Source of the DNA: Cyanoderma ruficeps
Lineage: Eukaryota; Chordata; Aves; Passeriformes; Timaliidae
Assembly (NCBI GenBank): GCA_008694505.1
Contig: VZDJ01007749.1
Span: 4,430,941-4,494,940 of the forward strand
Length of the DNA: 64,000 bases
Direction of reading: 5' to 3'
How positions within the stretch are numbered: position 1 is the first letter of the stretch; each line of letters begins with the position of its first letter. The position numbers and the translations under genes are program-made. Under the pieces are notes generated by a model. That model was not told the origin of the DNA. It did no database searches and saw only the letters and a program-made list of their open reading frames with translations. Below are positions 13,631 through 36,890 of the stretch, one piece after another.

Positions 13631-14049
13631 AACTTCTTTGTAAATACCTAAACATTGACATCCATTCATGCTTCAGTGCCTCCAGTGGGATGTGACAGCA
13701 GAATGAGGTTGTTGCAGGTTAACAGTTTTTGTGTCAGTGTCTAAATCTCATGTAATTTTTGTGCTATATACCTGCACTCTTTTGGAGGTGTGTGCAGTGC
13801 AGAGCTGAATTTTCAGAGCAAGCCAAAGCAGTCCTGTGAAAAAGCAAGTTCCTAGACTTTGAGGAGTCTCTTGATTAGCTATAATAACAAGAAGTGAACA
13901 TTATTAATAAATCAGCTAAAAACATTCTTGGCAATACAGCTGTCATTTACTTCTTGTAGCTTGTTTGGTAGTGTTCTATTCAGTCAAATTTCAACATACT
14001 AATTTCCTTATCTAGAAACATTTCTGTGAGTATTTCTAGCAAGAAACTT

Positions 14050-14240
14050 AAAACTATGAGGAATATATAAATCAATCTTTTATTAAATTACAATAAAATC
14101 ATTATGAGTTTGATTATAGTAATATTAATTAGTATAAAGTTATAAATACTCCAATGATCTGTCTATTCTCATAATATAGATAAATATAATCAAAATGATA
14201 ATAAATTTAAATTATAACTAATAGTTACAATTTAACTAGT
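14050..14240. repeat. Very AT-rich block
   Basis: Nearly 200 bp made almost entirely of A and T, with many TAATTA, ATTAAT and TATAAT-like words and no clear repeat unit. It is much more AT-rich than its surroundings. It could be an aged repeat, a matrix-attachment-like stretch or a homeodomain-rich non-coding element; the sequence does not decide between these. Confidence 0.6.
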
Positions 14241-15032
14241 GTGGGAGTCCCCCAGAAGCTTCTCCCTACTAATGTTAAAATGGTTTGTTCAAGATTATTT
14301 AATCCTTAAAATACCCTAATTTTCAGGCCAGTGGGAAAGCTTCACGTAGCAGCTGGAAGTCCTGACTCCACAGCAGATGCTTTAGCTGTGCCATCCTATC
14401 CCCACCTGATCTTGTTTGTTGATATTTGTCATGAAGGGCTTAGAGGTGCAATTTCATGGGGTGCACAAACAGCTCTGCTGCAGGCCTGGGGTAGGAGCAG
14501 CCAGAAGGGCACCGGGAAGGGCGAGCCCAAAGCTCCCTGGCTATGACTTCCAGCAGGGGCCCTTGGGTGGGATCTTCTTCCTGCTCCTGTTCGCTGTTAG
14601 TTCCGAGATGAGTCTGTTTGCTCACCAGAGATCAGCTCACCATTTACTGGGTGCCAGAGAGCACCCAAATAAACCTCTGCCAGTGCTGATGCTGACTGAA
14701 GCACTTGGTGAAAGCTGACTTCCTCAAAGCCTTGCTCAAAGTGGGGCCTGTTCCCGGAGAGGAATGAGCCAGAAGGGCTAAACTTCTGCAAACAGAAAAA
14801 ATTAAGAGAACCAGACCCTGGAAGGATCTTTGGGCCCTGCAGTAAGAAGGGTTTCATTGCAACAGAAAATTAGTAGGCAGACTACTGACCTGCAGAAAAA
14901 AATTAATGGAGCCTCAATTAGGCAGCGATTGGTCATGTAATTAGGTTGACAAGTATCCAGGCTGTTCAGAGAACACTCAGAAATTCTCTTGTGTGGGACA
15001 GGCTCAAGCTGTTTCTCCAACCACAATATGTA

Positions 15033-15083
15033 TGGTTGAACTCATGAACTTGGAGATCTTTTCCAACCTTAATGATTCTAGGA
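15033..15083 (+). mobile_element. Short CR1-like 3' terminal remnant
   Basis: About 50 bp matching the last part of a CR1 element in the plus direction (TTGAACTCATGAACTTGGAG, then TTCCAACCTTAATGATTCT). No upstream CR1 sequence is recognisable, so it is either severely truncated or badly eroded. Confidence 0.6.
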
Positions 15084-15506
15084 GTCTCTAATATACATCG
15101 CCATCCTTCTCTCATGTTCATACAGCTAACCACAAAGCAAAAGATGCTCTGGAAGTGTTTCCCTCAGCCCTCCTTCTCCAAGCAAATTCTCACGCTCAGA
15201 TGAGCTACCTCTTGAGGGGTTTTGCCTTGAGTTCACTCATCTTCTCTAGAGGGTAATTTCTTCAGGGCGGATGGAATGTATTCTCTGACTACAGATTTAT
15301 GGCATTCCATCAACATAATAATAGAGGGATGATGGAGTGGAACAACTCAAGTGGAAGTCACTGGACAGGTGGTTTGGTTTTAGTAGTTAGCTTGTAGGTA
15401 TTTCAAAACTTTGGCAGGTGTCAGTAATGCTGTTTGTACTCTATGTTATTTATATGGCTTTATGGCCAAGAATGAGAGCAAGAGATCTCAGAGAAATGGG
15501 ATCTCT

Positions 15507-15552
15507 CTGACTAATCCCTAAACCAGGGATCTGACTAGTCCCTAAACCAGGA
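15507..15552. repeat. 24-bp period tandem duplication
   Basis: CTGACTAATCCCTAAACCAG starting at 15507 is repeated as CTGACTAGTCCCTAAACCAG starting at 15531, with one mismatch. It lies in non-coding DNA. Confidence 0.8.
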
Positions 15553-15855
15553 CACTCAGTCAGTGGTAGATGCACACCCAGTATCATCATCGGATTCAAA
15601 TGATGAGTTATTTTTGTTAAGCTTAGTACTGCTCTGGTTTCTGAGCTGTGTATTTTCATCCCGAAGCATTCTGGCATTCATTGCACTTGTCTTTCCTTTT
15701 TCTCTCTCCACTCACTGCAAAGGGACAGAGACAAGATGCTGTTTCAGTTAGCACTTTAAGATGATTTAGTGCTGTCAGAAGGGGGTGGTGTGGCAGTTCT
15801 CAATTATTTTCTGTCCAAGAGGAGGATATAGTGCAGGGAGCAAGAGAGATATTTC

Positions 15856-16135
15856 CTAGAATCACAGAATATGCCGAGTTGAATGGGACCCACAAGAATC
15901 ATTGAGTCCAACTTCTGGGCCTGCACAGGACACCACAAGAATCACCCCATGTGCCTGAGAGCTGGAAAACACCTCTCAGATTCTGTCAGGCTTGGTGCCG
16001 TGACCACTTCCCTGGGGAGCCTGTTCCAGGGCCCAGCCACCCTCTGGATGAAGAACCTTTTCCTAGTGTCTGACCTAAACACCCCCTGACATGGCTGTAC
16101 ACCATTCCCTCAACTCACTGGTCACCACAGAGAAA
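15856..16135 (-). mobile_element. CR1-type LINE 3' fragment, antisense
   Basis: About 280 bp of CR1-related sequence in reverse orientation. It begins with TAGAATCACAGAATATGCCG and runs through the GTGACCACTTCCCTGGGGAG and GAAGAACCTTTTCCTAGTGT blocks characteristic of bird CR1 copies. It differs from the other fragments here enough to belong to another CR1 subfamily. Confidence 0.88.
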
Positions 16136-19100
16136 TCTGATGATTCCCACCCCTATTTTCCTTCTGCAGCTTTCAGTGAGCAGCCTTGCTCTGCACAGCT
16201 GGAGAGGGCAGGGAATGCCAGTGGGGCTGCTGGAGGGGTCTGAGACCCCTGGCTGCTAGGAGGTAAGCAGAGGTGGCTGTCAGGTTCTGTGGAGGAGAGG
16301 GGACTGCTGAAGGGCTCTTGTCCCCTAATTGGAAAAAAGGGAGGGTGAAGAAGACACAGAAACCTCCCCTGTGCCCCCTGTGTTTTGCCTTGCCTCTCTG
16401 TGCTCCTGCTCACACCTCCCTCCTTTTCATGTCACCCAGAAAGGGGCTGCTTTGGGAAAGGAAGGATGATGAAAGAAAACAAAACTAGGTGCTACTGTCA
16501 GGGTGAGGTGGCAACAAGCCACAACAAGCCTAAGCTACGTGTTCCTCAGTGACAGAAGGCTGCCAGAAGGGGCTGTGCTGCACACCATGAAAAAACCACC
16601 ACACCAGGTGTGGCTCTGCCTCATGCCACCCACCTCTCCTCCAGACTTCACCATGTGGGTGCCAAGTGGGTTCTGGGTGCTTTGGAACTTGGAGTTGAGC
16701 CTGTGGGAGAGGAGTGCATTAGGAGAAGGACAGTGCCAGGTGAGGAGGTGCAGATACAAGCACTAAATGGAAGAAAAGGATGCCAGTCCTTGTCTTTGGG
16801 TAGTGTGTGGGACAGTGCAGGGCCCCTGCCACCTTAGCAATTTATATAGAAAAACATTCCCAATATTATACTTGCCAGTTCAAATTGTGTTACACAACGG
16901 TGCTTTTTTGTGGGTGTTGAGCAAAGCCATTTTAAATGAGATGAAGAGTGCAGTAGCCTGATTAGCAGCTGCGTGCCTCAAGAATATGGCATTTCTATTT
17001 CTCTGTTGGACTCAGTTAAACATTATTCAGTCTGTAATTCTTTGTTTGGACTAGACAGATCAGTTGTTTCTGCTCATTGTAAATTGCATTTGCTTGCGTA
17101 GTTTGGTGTTTTGCTCTCTCCCTTTGGCACGTGATTGTTTACATGTACTTCAATCGATCCTGCATGGACAAGGTGGAAGGGCTCAGTTCTTTGTAGCTTC
17201 CAGCCAGGATTCACTTTTCATATTATAACTGGCAAAGCCATTCACCTCCTGGGCAAACATGGCAAATTAATTTTGAAGCTAGGCAAACAGAAACAAGTCC
17301 TTTGCCTGTATTTAGCTGCTCTGAAAAGCCTTTTGCCAAGGGCAGAAGGGTTATCTGAACAGTTTGGGCAGAGTTGTTCTAAATGGGAAGGCAGGCTGGA
17401 GCCAGAGAACATGGGAAAAACAGGGTTATTTCTGAACACTTTACTGGAACTAAGAATTACCACTAGTCATCATAGTTCTGCTGGTTAATGGCCAAGTGTG
17501 CTGCCAAACTCAGCCATTGCCCCAGCTTTTGGCATGGCATTGCCATGTCTCACAGAGCTGGAGAGCAGGGAGCCACCTTGTCCTAGCCTAGAATCATCCC
17601 CATGACACCGTGTTTTCTTTCACTGCCCTGAAAGCCAGTACTTGTTCTGGCTTCCTGGCTTCCTGCCTTGCTGTTCCAAACACAGCAAGGTGTGGGACAG
17701 AGACATGGAAAGCTGCAGGGTGTTTTTGAGTGCCTGTGTGGCAAATGGACAAATTCATAACCTTCATCCACTTGCCAGACGATGATTCACAGATAGTCAT
17801 GACACTTTACTTCTGGCAGTCAGTCTGCAGGGATGTTGTGGCTTCAAAAACCAAAACCATTATGGGAAAGCAGGATCGTTGCTGCCTTTGGATGCTGACT
17901 GACCATTTTCCTGCTTTGCTGTGGCTATCAATCCAATTCCAGAGGCCTTTTGAGCAGGACTGCATAATCTAACCTCTGCTATCTACATCTGTGTCTGCAT
18001 ACCTGGACAGAGGGAGACCGACTGGTGGCAGAACATCCTGACTGACACGTACCAGAGTGCAGCTGAGAGGGAGACACCAGCAATTAACGAGCCTCTGGTA
18101 GGAGTGACTGATTGAGAGACGCTCCAGACATCCAGGTTAAGCCCTTCATTTGACCCTGAGAAAATTATTCACCTCCTATCTGTAAAATAGGGTTAATGGC
18201 ATTCTTCTGCCCTCTCGTGTTCCTGATGCCTAAAGAAGTGTTTGGAAAGCCTCAGTGGAAGCACAGCAGAGTAATTTCAATGTGCTCTGTGCTAGTGTGC
18301 AGGGGAAAGGCTTTGCCTGCAGGCACAGCAGTGCAGAGAACCAGCACTGCAGGTTCACTCTCCCATCAACTCTCAAACACTTGTGAGGTTTCTAGCCTGG
18401 AGGAGCCCAAGGTGTGAGCACAAAGATGACCCTTTCCTTCAGCAGCCCCACCAAACACAGTATCTGAGGATGCAGCCTGGACAGTGACTACATCCTGCAC
18501 CATCCACTCCGTGTACTGTAGCAACTGTGGCTTCAGTTTAGCTGGTGGTCTGCTTTCTCAGCATAGGAAATATTACCCTTTTCCCGAAATACAGAGGTTC
18601 TCACTGTTCTGCAGAAGTGCTCCTATTTCATGACAGTGTTACATAGCATGTGCACACAAGACTAGCAGAGAAGGCGCCTTAGCCCTTTACATGCTAAATG
18701 CCCTCGTTTTCCCATCCTATTTAAGTCCTCATTTGGTGCATTTGCCATTTCATTCTTGCTTGCCCACCCAAATCACACAGGGGCAGAAATCAGGGTGATT
18801 CTTTTCCATATTAAAGAAGAAAGATAAACAGTTTTCACGCCTCTTGAAACTCACTGAACACTTGAGAAGACTATTAGTACAATAGCTGGAGAACAAAAAT
18901 AGCTCAAATCTGAACTTCCCAGAATACCACAAAGACTGTATTTGGTAAGGGCTTAAAAAGAGGCCAGGGCCTTTCTGGCTTGATGAAGGGATGGTATTTC
19001 TGTTTAGAACGGTTCTGTTAATGCTACTGGTATTTTATTGCTACTAACTGTTGGTACACAGGATAGGTAGCCTTTAAAATAATCCTGAATCCTACCTTCA

Positions 19101-19989
19101 GCTCCAGGGATCTTACTCATCTTACACCAGTTTTGAAGGAAGGCTCATTTTCTTTCATACACAGATGCAGCTCAGTGAACTCAGGGAGAATTTTAAATGC
19201 TTGCATTTAAGCTTTGTCAAGGTTGAAGATAGCATGGCATAAGTTAAATAGGCTGGATCAGTTTTCCACACTTTCACTTTATACATTGTTCCCGATACGC
19301 TTAAATGCAAGTTAGTTGTGGAGTTACTCATATTTTATTTATACCAGGGTAAGCAAGGTCTCCTGGAGATCACAGAAACCACTGATCCAGGAGAAAAATA
19401 GGCCTAATGCTTTTCCTACTCCACCTCCTTCTGCAAGCCAAGTTCAGGAGTGCCAGGTTTCCTGGCATTTATTTCTGCACCAATCTAATCCCGAGTTGGC
19501 CACGGGAGCTGTCACTTACCTCAGGCTGCATTTGATAGGGCTTGAACAGTTTCCAGTTTTGGAAAACTTCCACTCCATTTAGTTGGCCCTGTACCTGTCA
19601 CAGGTTTCTATATCAAGGAGTTCAGCTAGTTCCACTTCAAAGTCTCTGTTTATTTATATCTTTTCAATAGTGAGCCACAAATAGTGCTGAGCACTGACAC
19701 CTCCCAAATTGTGCTCTTGGGCACCTGTCAAATATATTGCACAAAGAAAATAATAGTTCGTATTTGTTTAACTCCTTCAGTGCTCAGGGCAAATGTCTTG
19801 CATTTAGAGTGGCAGAAGGTGGGTAATAGCAAATCTGCTGCAAAGTAGTATGTAAAAAAGAAGTAACAGTAACTTGTTTGATGGTGTTTGATGCCATGAT
19901 CTGATGTGGACAGATCTTCCTTATGTATCCAAGCTCAAAGCCAGCATGGTCATGTGGCTTTCCAGTACCAGAGGGGAGCCCGAAAGAAA
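16136..19989. other. Intergenic stretch without recognised gene
   Basis: No coding exon, RNA gene or interspersed repeat recognised. Open frames are short and unlike known proteins. The only item I single out is a CTCF-like motif at 18207. Confidence 0.45.
18207..18220 (-). promoter_or_regulatory. Possible CTCF site (reverse)
   Basis: CTGCCCTCTCGTGT resembles the reverse complement of the CTCF core (CTGCCMYCTNGTGG), with the last base off consensus. A single motif match by eye is weak evidence. Confidence 0.3.
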
Positions 19990-20283
19990 GAGGGAGAGGT
20001 ACCTTTTACAAGGGCATGTAGTGACAGGACAAGGGGGAACAGCTTCAAACTGAAGGAGGGTAAGTTGAGATTAGGTATTAGGAAGAAATTCTTTGCTGTG
20101 AGGGTGGTGAGACACTGGCACAGGTTGCCCAGAGAAGCTGTGGATGCCCATCCCTGGATGTGTTCAAGGCCAGGCTGGATAAAGCAACCTGGTCTAGCAG
20201 AAGGTGTCAAGTACAAGGTACCAGTTGGAACTAGATGATTTTAAGGTCCCTCCCCAGCCAAACCATTCTATGATTCCATGATT
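19990..20283 (+). mobile_element. CR1-type LINE 3' fragment
   Basis: About 290 bp of sense CR1 3' sequence. It has TTTTACAAGGGCATGTAGTG, AGGAAGAAATTCTTTGCTGT, CACTGGCACAGGTTGCCCAG and the tail ending in AACCATTCTATGATTCCATG. It is 5'-truncated and close in sequence to the copy at 13341-13630. Confidence 0.93.
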
Positions 20284-20521
20284 TACTCTCTTGCTTTGTT
20301 TCCCACTTGTGGAATGGGAACAGTTCACATCACTTTACCTGACTGAGGGCAGAGGAAGAAAGGATAAATTCAGCGAGGACTACAATGTGTGTTGAGGGCA
20401 TGCAAATAGTGTTGTAGGAGAACTTCTGGCAAAGATACCACCTCTCTCCAGACTGCTTTCTTACAGAACAACTGAGTTCCAGAAAATAACATACCCCCTG
20501 GTCCTCCTGAGGACACAACAG

Positions 20522-20665
20522 GGAATCATAGAATGGTTTGGGTTGGAGGGGACCTTCAAAACCATCTAGTACCAACCCCCCTGCCATGGGCAGGGACACC
20601 TTCCATTAGACCACACTGCTCAAAGCCCCACCCAACATTATCTAGCTTGTCCCTAGATTTCTCAG
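20522..20665 (-). mobile_element. CR1-type LINE 3' fragment, antisense
   Basis: Starts with the reverse-orientation CR1 terminus (AATCATAGAATGGTTTGGGT) and continues with the CCATGGGCAGGGACACCTTC block. About 140 bp is clear, and the far end towards 20720 is uncertain. It lies head-on to the copy ending at 20283, with about 240 bp of non-repeat DNA between them. Confidence 0.9.
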
Positions 20666-20907
20666 TCCCAAGAGCTGGAATGACAGCTGTGTGCTCTTTT
20701 ATCCCCCCCCCAGATTAGCAAGACCTACTGGGATAGGAGACTGGAAGTGAGAGGAAGAATGACAGATCAGTAAGTTTAATTATTCCTTTCCTTCTTGAAG
20801 ATGCTCAGAAGAAATCTTTTTTTATGTAATAAATTGAATTTAGCAATGCCTGGAGGAGCCCCTGACTTATGCTTGAGGCTTTGGGGAATGAAACTAGGAC
20901 TGGATGA

Positions 20908-20913
20908 TTTATT
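20908..20913 (-). terminator. Candidate distal polyadenylation signal of PSEN2
   Basis: TTTATT on the plus strand is AATAAA on the minus strand. Scanning downstream of the PSEN2 stop codon, this is the first canonical hexamer I found in the sense direction. It would imply a 3' UTR of about 3.4 kb. Variant hexamers nearer the stop (CATAAA at about 24244, for example) could be used instead. Uncertain without transcript ends. Confidence 0.3.
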
Positions 20914-21227
20914 ACAAAAAGAAAAGGGGGAGAGAACCCAGACAAAATGGAGTGAGCAATGTAACAACAGCATCTCACCCAGGACCACAGTGCTGAACAT
21001 GGCATCACACTGAAAACAGCTGGTTTTAAATGACTTCTGGTTCAGTGTGAGCTTGTTCTCACTCAAAGTCTCTCCCATGCTGGGCCTAAACTGTGCTGCG
21101 GTGTGGGGTGCCTGCCTTTTACTTTTTCCCTGCCACGAATGAGATTCCAGGGCCTTCAGCCTCTCTGAAAAAAAGGGGCACACAGCAGAGTATTTTAAAA
21201 TGGCTGGTACTTCTCCTCATAGACCTA

Positions 21228-21241
21228 CTGCCCTCCCGTGG
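21228..21241 (-). promoter_or_regulatory. Possible CTCF site (reverse)
   Basis: CTGCCCTCCCGTGG fits the reverse complement of the CTCF core at most positions. It lies just downstream of the likely PSEN2 3' end. Confidence 0.35.
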
Positions 21242-22704
21242 CTGCCAAGGAGCACCTCTAAAGCAGAAACGGAGATCAGGGACTGAGGGAAACAATAAAG
21301 AAAAATAACTATATATTCAATTTAAACCCAAACCCAGTTTGAGCGGAAAACAAACACAATGGGATTAACTGGAAGTACCTATGAAGGCATGAGCAAAGAG
21401 CCTGAAGTCAGGTTTTATGAATGAGACCTTGAGTATCAAATGAAAGCTGTGTGCTTCTGCAAGGACTATCCTGTTTTTGTTTTTTTTCATTATGACTGTG
21501 ATGCTTCTTGTACGTCCTCTGAGGACAGGGCTCATCTCCAGTCTTTGACACACAGCAGACACTTAAACAAAACAACCCCAGACCTCCCACCAAAAGTTTC
21601 ACTGGGGGGTGGCATTAGGCAGGCTCACTGCTACATTTTTGTTCATGGACTTGGCTTCAGTCTTAGATCTTAAAGACTGATGTATGTCCAAACTACATTT
21701 GAGACGGGATGCAATGAAACACTCATTTTGGACTGGAGGGGAGGGGTGAGAGTGACTGGGATCACACAGGAAAATTCCAACACATGGCACCTCCTGTAGG
21801 ACTTCAGATGTGGTGAATAAACACATTAGGCAAACACTTTGCTGATTTCAAGTTGCCAGGTCACTGAGTCAGTATCTCACGTAGCAGCCAGCTATGAGTA
21901 GGGTAAATCCTGCCCTCTGCATTTCACATCTTAGGCCATGCTGCACAATGTTAACATCACGAACAAAACTTCACTTCATGCACAGGTGAAAACGTCCAAA
22001 GAGATGAGAAATCACGTAATTTTAAAATTTGCATGTCTGTGTGTTTATGCACACACAAACACAAATATATATTTGTAGTAAATACATATGAACTTTTACA
22101 CAATTATAACCACTCCAGTATATCCATTATATACTCCTATCATTCACTAGGACAACACATTCTGTTGCATTGCCAGAATCTCAGTTACCTTTTAAATTAC
22201 AAGTCTTGTAAGTTTTGCAGAATTGGTCAGTGGAAGGCCAGTCTTTGGCAAGCAGGTATCTGCAGAAAACCAGTGGTGATCCTTCAATATGTGAAGGTTC
22301 CTCTCCCAGTTTCCTTCAAGTCTCAACTCTGTTTTCATAGAAATAGTTTCTAACAATAAGCTGCAACCTTGATAAGCCAAGCAGGATCTTTCTTTCAGTA
22401 TATACAAATAATCCACATCTTCTCTACATCATGCAATGCAAAAAGTAAAATCACATTTCCCAGTGATTCTAGTCCGATTTGGCTCCACAACTGTTTTTTG
22501 TTAAAAAGAACAAACACAAGCAAATAGAAAATGCAACTCTCACATAAAGCTTAAAAATCAGCAAACAAAGCTCTACTGATTTACATTTCCAAAGGAAATA
22601 CCTTTTAGTAACAGTTAACTCTGTCTGCAGTTGTCAAGTCCAAACATTGCAAATGTGAGAAATGAGGATGGAAAACTAACAAAGAGCAAGAGTTACTGAC
22701 TTGT

Positions 22705-22737
22705 CCAGACTGAGACACACACACACATACACACACG
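22705..22737. repeat. Short (CA)n-rich run
   Basis: GACACACACACACATACACACAC-like dinucleotide run, slightly interrupted; a small microsatellite in the PSEN2 3' flank or UTR. Confidence 0.8.
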
Positions 22738-24319
22738 CCATGTAAAAACCCTTATGCACTTTTCAAAAATTAGTCTGAATCACCTGTGTGATGTCCTTGT
22801 TAAATATCAAAGCAGATGAGCTTGAACAGGTCTACTGGAAAAAGCACTACATAAAAATGTGTAATTCAAAGCCTTAGCTAAAAAGTATTTCCAGAAATTA
22901 AAATCTGTATCTCTCGATGACATTGCATTATTCATGAAATCTCGCATAATGTTACATTTACTGACACTGATCAGCTGTCAAAGAAAACTGAGCTTCTTTG
23001 AGTAACAGACACAAATAAAAAGAAGAGAAAAATCTCAGAACTTTGGCAACTACTGAAAAACTGACTCAAGGAGTAGAAATAAAATTATTTTCAATGGTGG
23101 ACAAAACCTAAAGGTTCAGCCTGTTTTACATATTTTTACTGACATCAAGCACTGTGATTTTCTTAATGAACTCACCTGAGGGTGTATTTAGCTATTCCTG
23201 AAAGTAATGTAACAACAGATTAAAGTTTGTACCCCAATATTTTGATACAAACTATGACTGGATATTTCCAAAAGAGTTCCTTTGACACTAAATAGCTATT
23301 TTAAAATTTGTAATTAAAAAAATAATCTTTAAACAGTACAAAAACCTAGGTAAACCAAGTCTCAGTCAGTGTAAGAGAGGACCTCTTAATAAAGGGAAGG
23401 TAAATCCTCCTTTGGAGTAGTTACAACAATGCACAGAAATGAGACCAGAAACACACACAGTAAGTTACAGGTCTGATTTACTAGAGTTGTTCTGTCATTT
23501 CCACCTTAGGGTCATTTCAGGATTGTAGTAACCTACAATAGGACCCAGAAAAACACTTCCTAAAAAATAAAACGCTGGGAGGAGAGAGCAGTATCTGTTT
23601 CCACAGGCTGAGGATCTGATATGCTGGAAGGGGCAGCCCTGCTTTCATCAGCTGCTTGCTGTATTGGTAGATGTGCTCAGAGCCAGGAGGCTGATGTTCA
23701 GACAGCCCATCACTGACATCCTGTCTCAATCCCTCATGGCTCACTATGTCTAAACAAGGTCAGAATAAACAGGCCTTTGGGGCAATTTCAACAGATGCTG
23801 TGTGCACGGCAGCCAACATAGGAAGTTCACCCTCACTTCTCTAATGCTCACACACTGCCCTGTGCATGCTGCCAGCTGTGCTTTTCCAATCACTTGCACC
23901 TCCTGTTCACACAACACTTCAAACACGTGAAGACTTAGAAATTCTAGAGTATGCTTAAAGTTGACTTCAGTTCCAGGGCTCAAACTCCTTATTTAGCTCC
24001 TGGAAGATCAGACACCTCACCTCTCCAGTGTTCCATGCCACGTACAGGTTTCTGTGCTCACAACAGCCACTGTGCACATCAAATAAAATAAAAGTAACAC
24101 TCTTGACATCAGCAAGGAGCCAGGTTTTTCACCAAGAGTCCTGTGAAAAATCTCAGTTCAACACGTAACTATTAGATTTTTAGTACACAGCATGTCATGG
24201 AATTAGTGTTTTCCTTACAAATATATGGCACTAAGTGTAAAAACTTTATGACCTATTCCAAACATTGTACCATACTTCACAGCAAAGCTTGAAAAAGAAT
24301 CCTCTAACTCCCACTTCCT

Positions 24320-35592
<11,273 letters not shown>

Positions 35593-36676
35593 CGCCGCTT
35601 CCCAAGGGAGCGCTCAGGGAGCACAGCCAGGCACTACTCAAGGCTGGGAGGACAGGCAGAGCAGGGGGGAAGAAAACAGTGAACACCACACTCCAAATAA
35701 CTGAGAGTCTGAAGAGGATTCAGCAGATTTCAGCAGGGAGGCTCCAGCACACCATGTTGCTCCATCTTCTCCCAACAGCAGATTTATCCTGCCCTCAGCC
35801 AGGCATGACAATCTGTTCAGCTGAAGTTGCTGGGACTGCTGGAGGCACAGTTATCAGCAAAATGGAGCACTAAAGAAACTTACTTTTTCTTTACCACACC
35901 CTTTTAGCTTTCAGACTTGCTGCCTCTATTTCCCCTCTCCCATCAGTACACCTTACCTTCCACAAAGGAGGCTTCTCAGCGCTCAGTGTTTGTTTGGCAG
36001 GGGCCAGACACAGCTTCACCTCACACTGGCTGCCTGTCAGAAAGCTCAGAGAGTTCAGCTCTTACACAACACTCCTGTGAGCATCAGCAAGGAGCAGAAG
36101 TTTCTTAGTAACCTGGAGCCTCAGCTTTACATAAGCCACTAATCAGGAGCTACATGCTGTCTTGTGACTTTTTATTAACCATTTGAATTTTATTAGCAGT
36201 ACTTCTCTTTGTCAATGAAGAGGTTTGCATAGCAAGGGAGAGACCTGTCTCCTTAGGAGAGTCACTTGTGGGTTTTTCCTTATGTTGTCTTGGGATTAAA
36301 AGCAAAACTACTTGGATGGGCAAAAACACAGAGAATAAATGTGGGGGCTAGGAGTGCTTGGCCTCTTTTCACCTATTGCTGTGCAGAAAAGCAGGCACAG
36401 AGTGCAGAAAGGAAAGGAACAGCTCCTCTTTCTAGACACAAGAGGGAGAAGATGCACTGCCCTGAACACTGCAGAACAGCCTTAAAATCGGGATTTCAGG
36501 AAGTTATAAATGAAACTAATAGGAAAATTCTTTTTAGCATTTACTAAGTCAGCTTAACAAAGCAAGTAATTAATCGCTTTCTGATACTCAGCCACTTGTC
36601 CACAAGAAAAACCATACCTTTAATGCATTGTAAGCAGTTTTATCTACCGGAACAACTCTCCTCTACGGAACCTTAC

Positions 36677-36890
36677 CCAAGCTCCTGCGTCTCAGGAAAT
36701 AGAAGAGGAAGCTGAAAAAGCCATGTGATTTGGACACAGTCACTTAAATCTGAATCATTCACAGCCCAACCAGCACACCCTGACGTCAGAGTGGATACTT
36801 TGAAGATCTGTGAGATATTCTTGCTTCTCACTAAAGAAACTGAAATTCACTTTGGAGGAAGGAAAGAGGGAGGAGTAGGAGACCCGCCCT
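36677..36890 (-). promoter_or_regulatory. Candidate alternative PSEN2 promoter and first exon
   Basis: Read on the minus strand, a GC box (AGGGCGGG, 36883-36890) and a full cAMP-response palindrome TGACGTCA (36781-36788) are followed about 100 nt later by a strong donor, TTGG|GTAAGG, with last exonic base 36677. This order of promoter elements then donor upstream of the first coding exon resembles an internal alternative promoter. No transcript evidence. Confidence 0.35.

Larger units (their letters stand above)
20914..24319 (-). other. PSEN2: PSEN2 3' UTR and downstream flank (extent unknown)
   Basis: The terminal exon continues past the stop codon at 24320-24322 into this stretch. Much of it is A/C-rich on the plus strand, so T/G-rich in the sense direction, as in many 3' UTRs. 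No coding exon, CR1 or RNA gene was recognised. It contains a short CA-rich run and a CTCF-like motif. I cannot fix the cleavage site. Confidence 0.4.

Noticed and set aside
13337..13669. 110-codon minus-strand open frame
   Set aside because: It is the antisense reading of a CR1 3' fragment. Similar frames occur over the other CR1 copies (for example 19950-20216) and are not genes.
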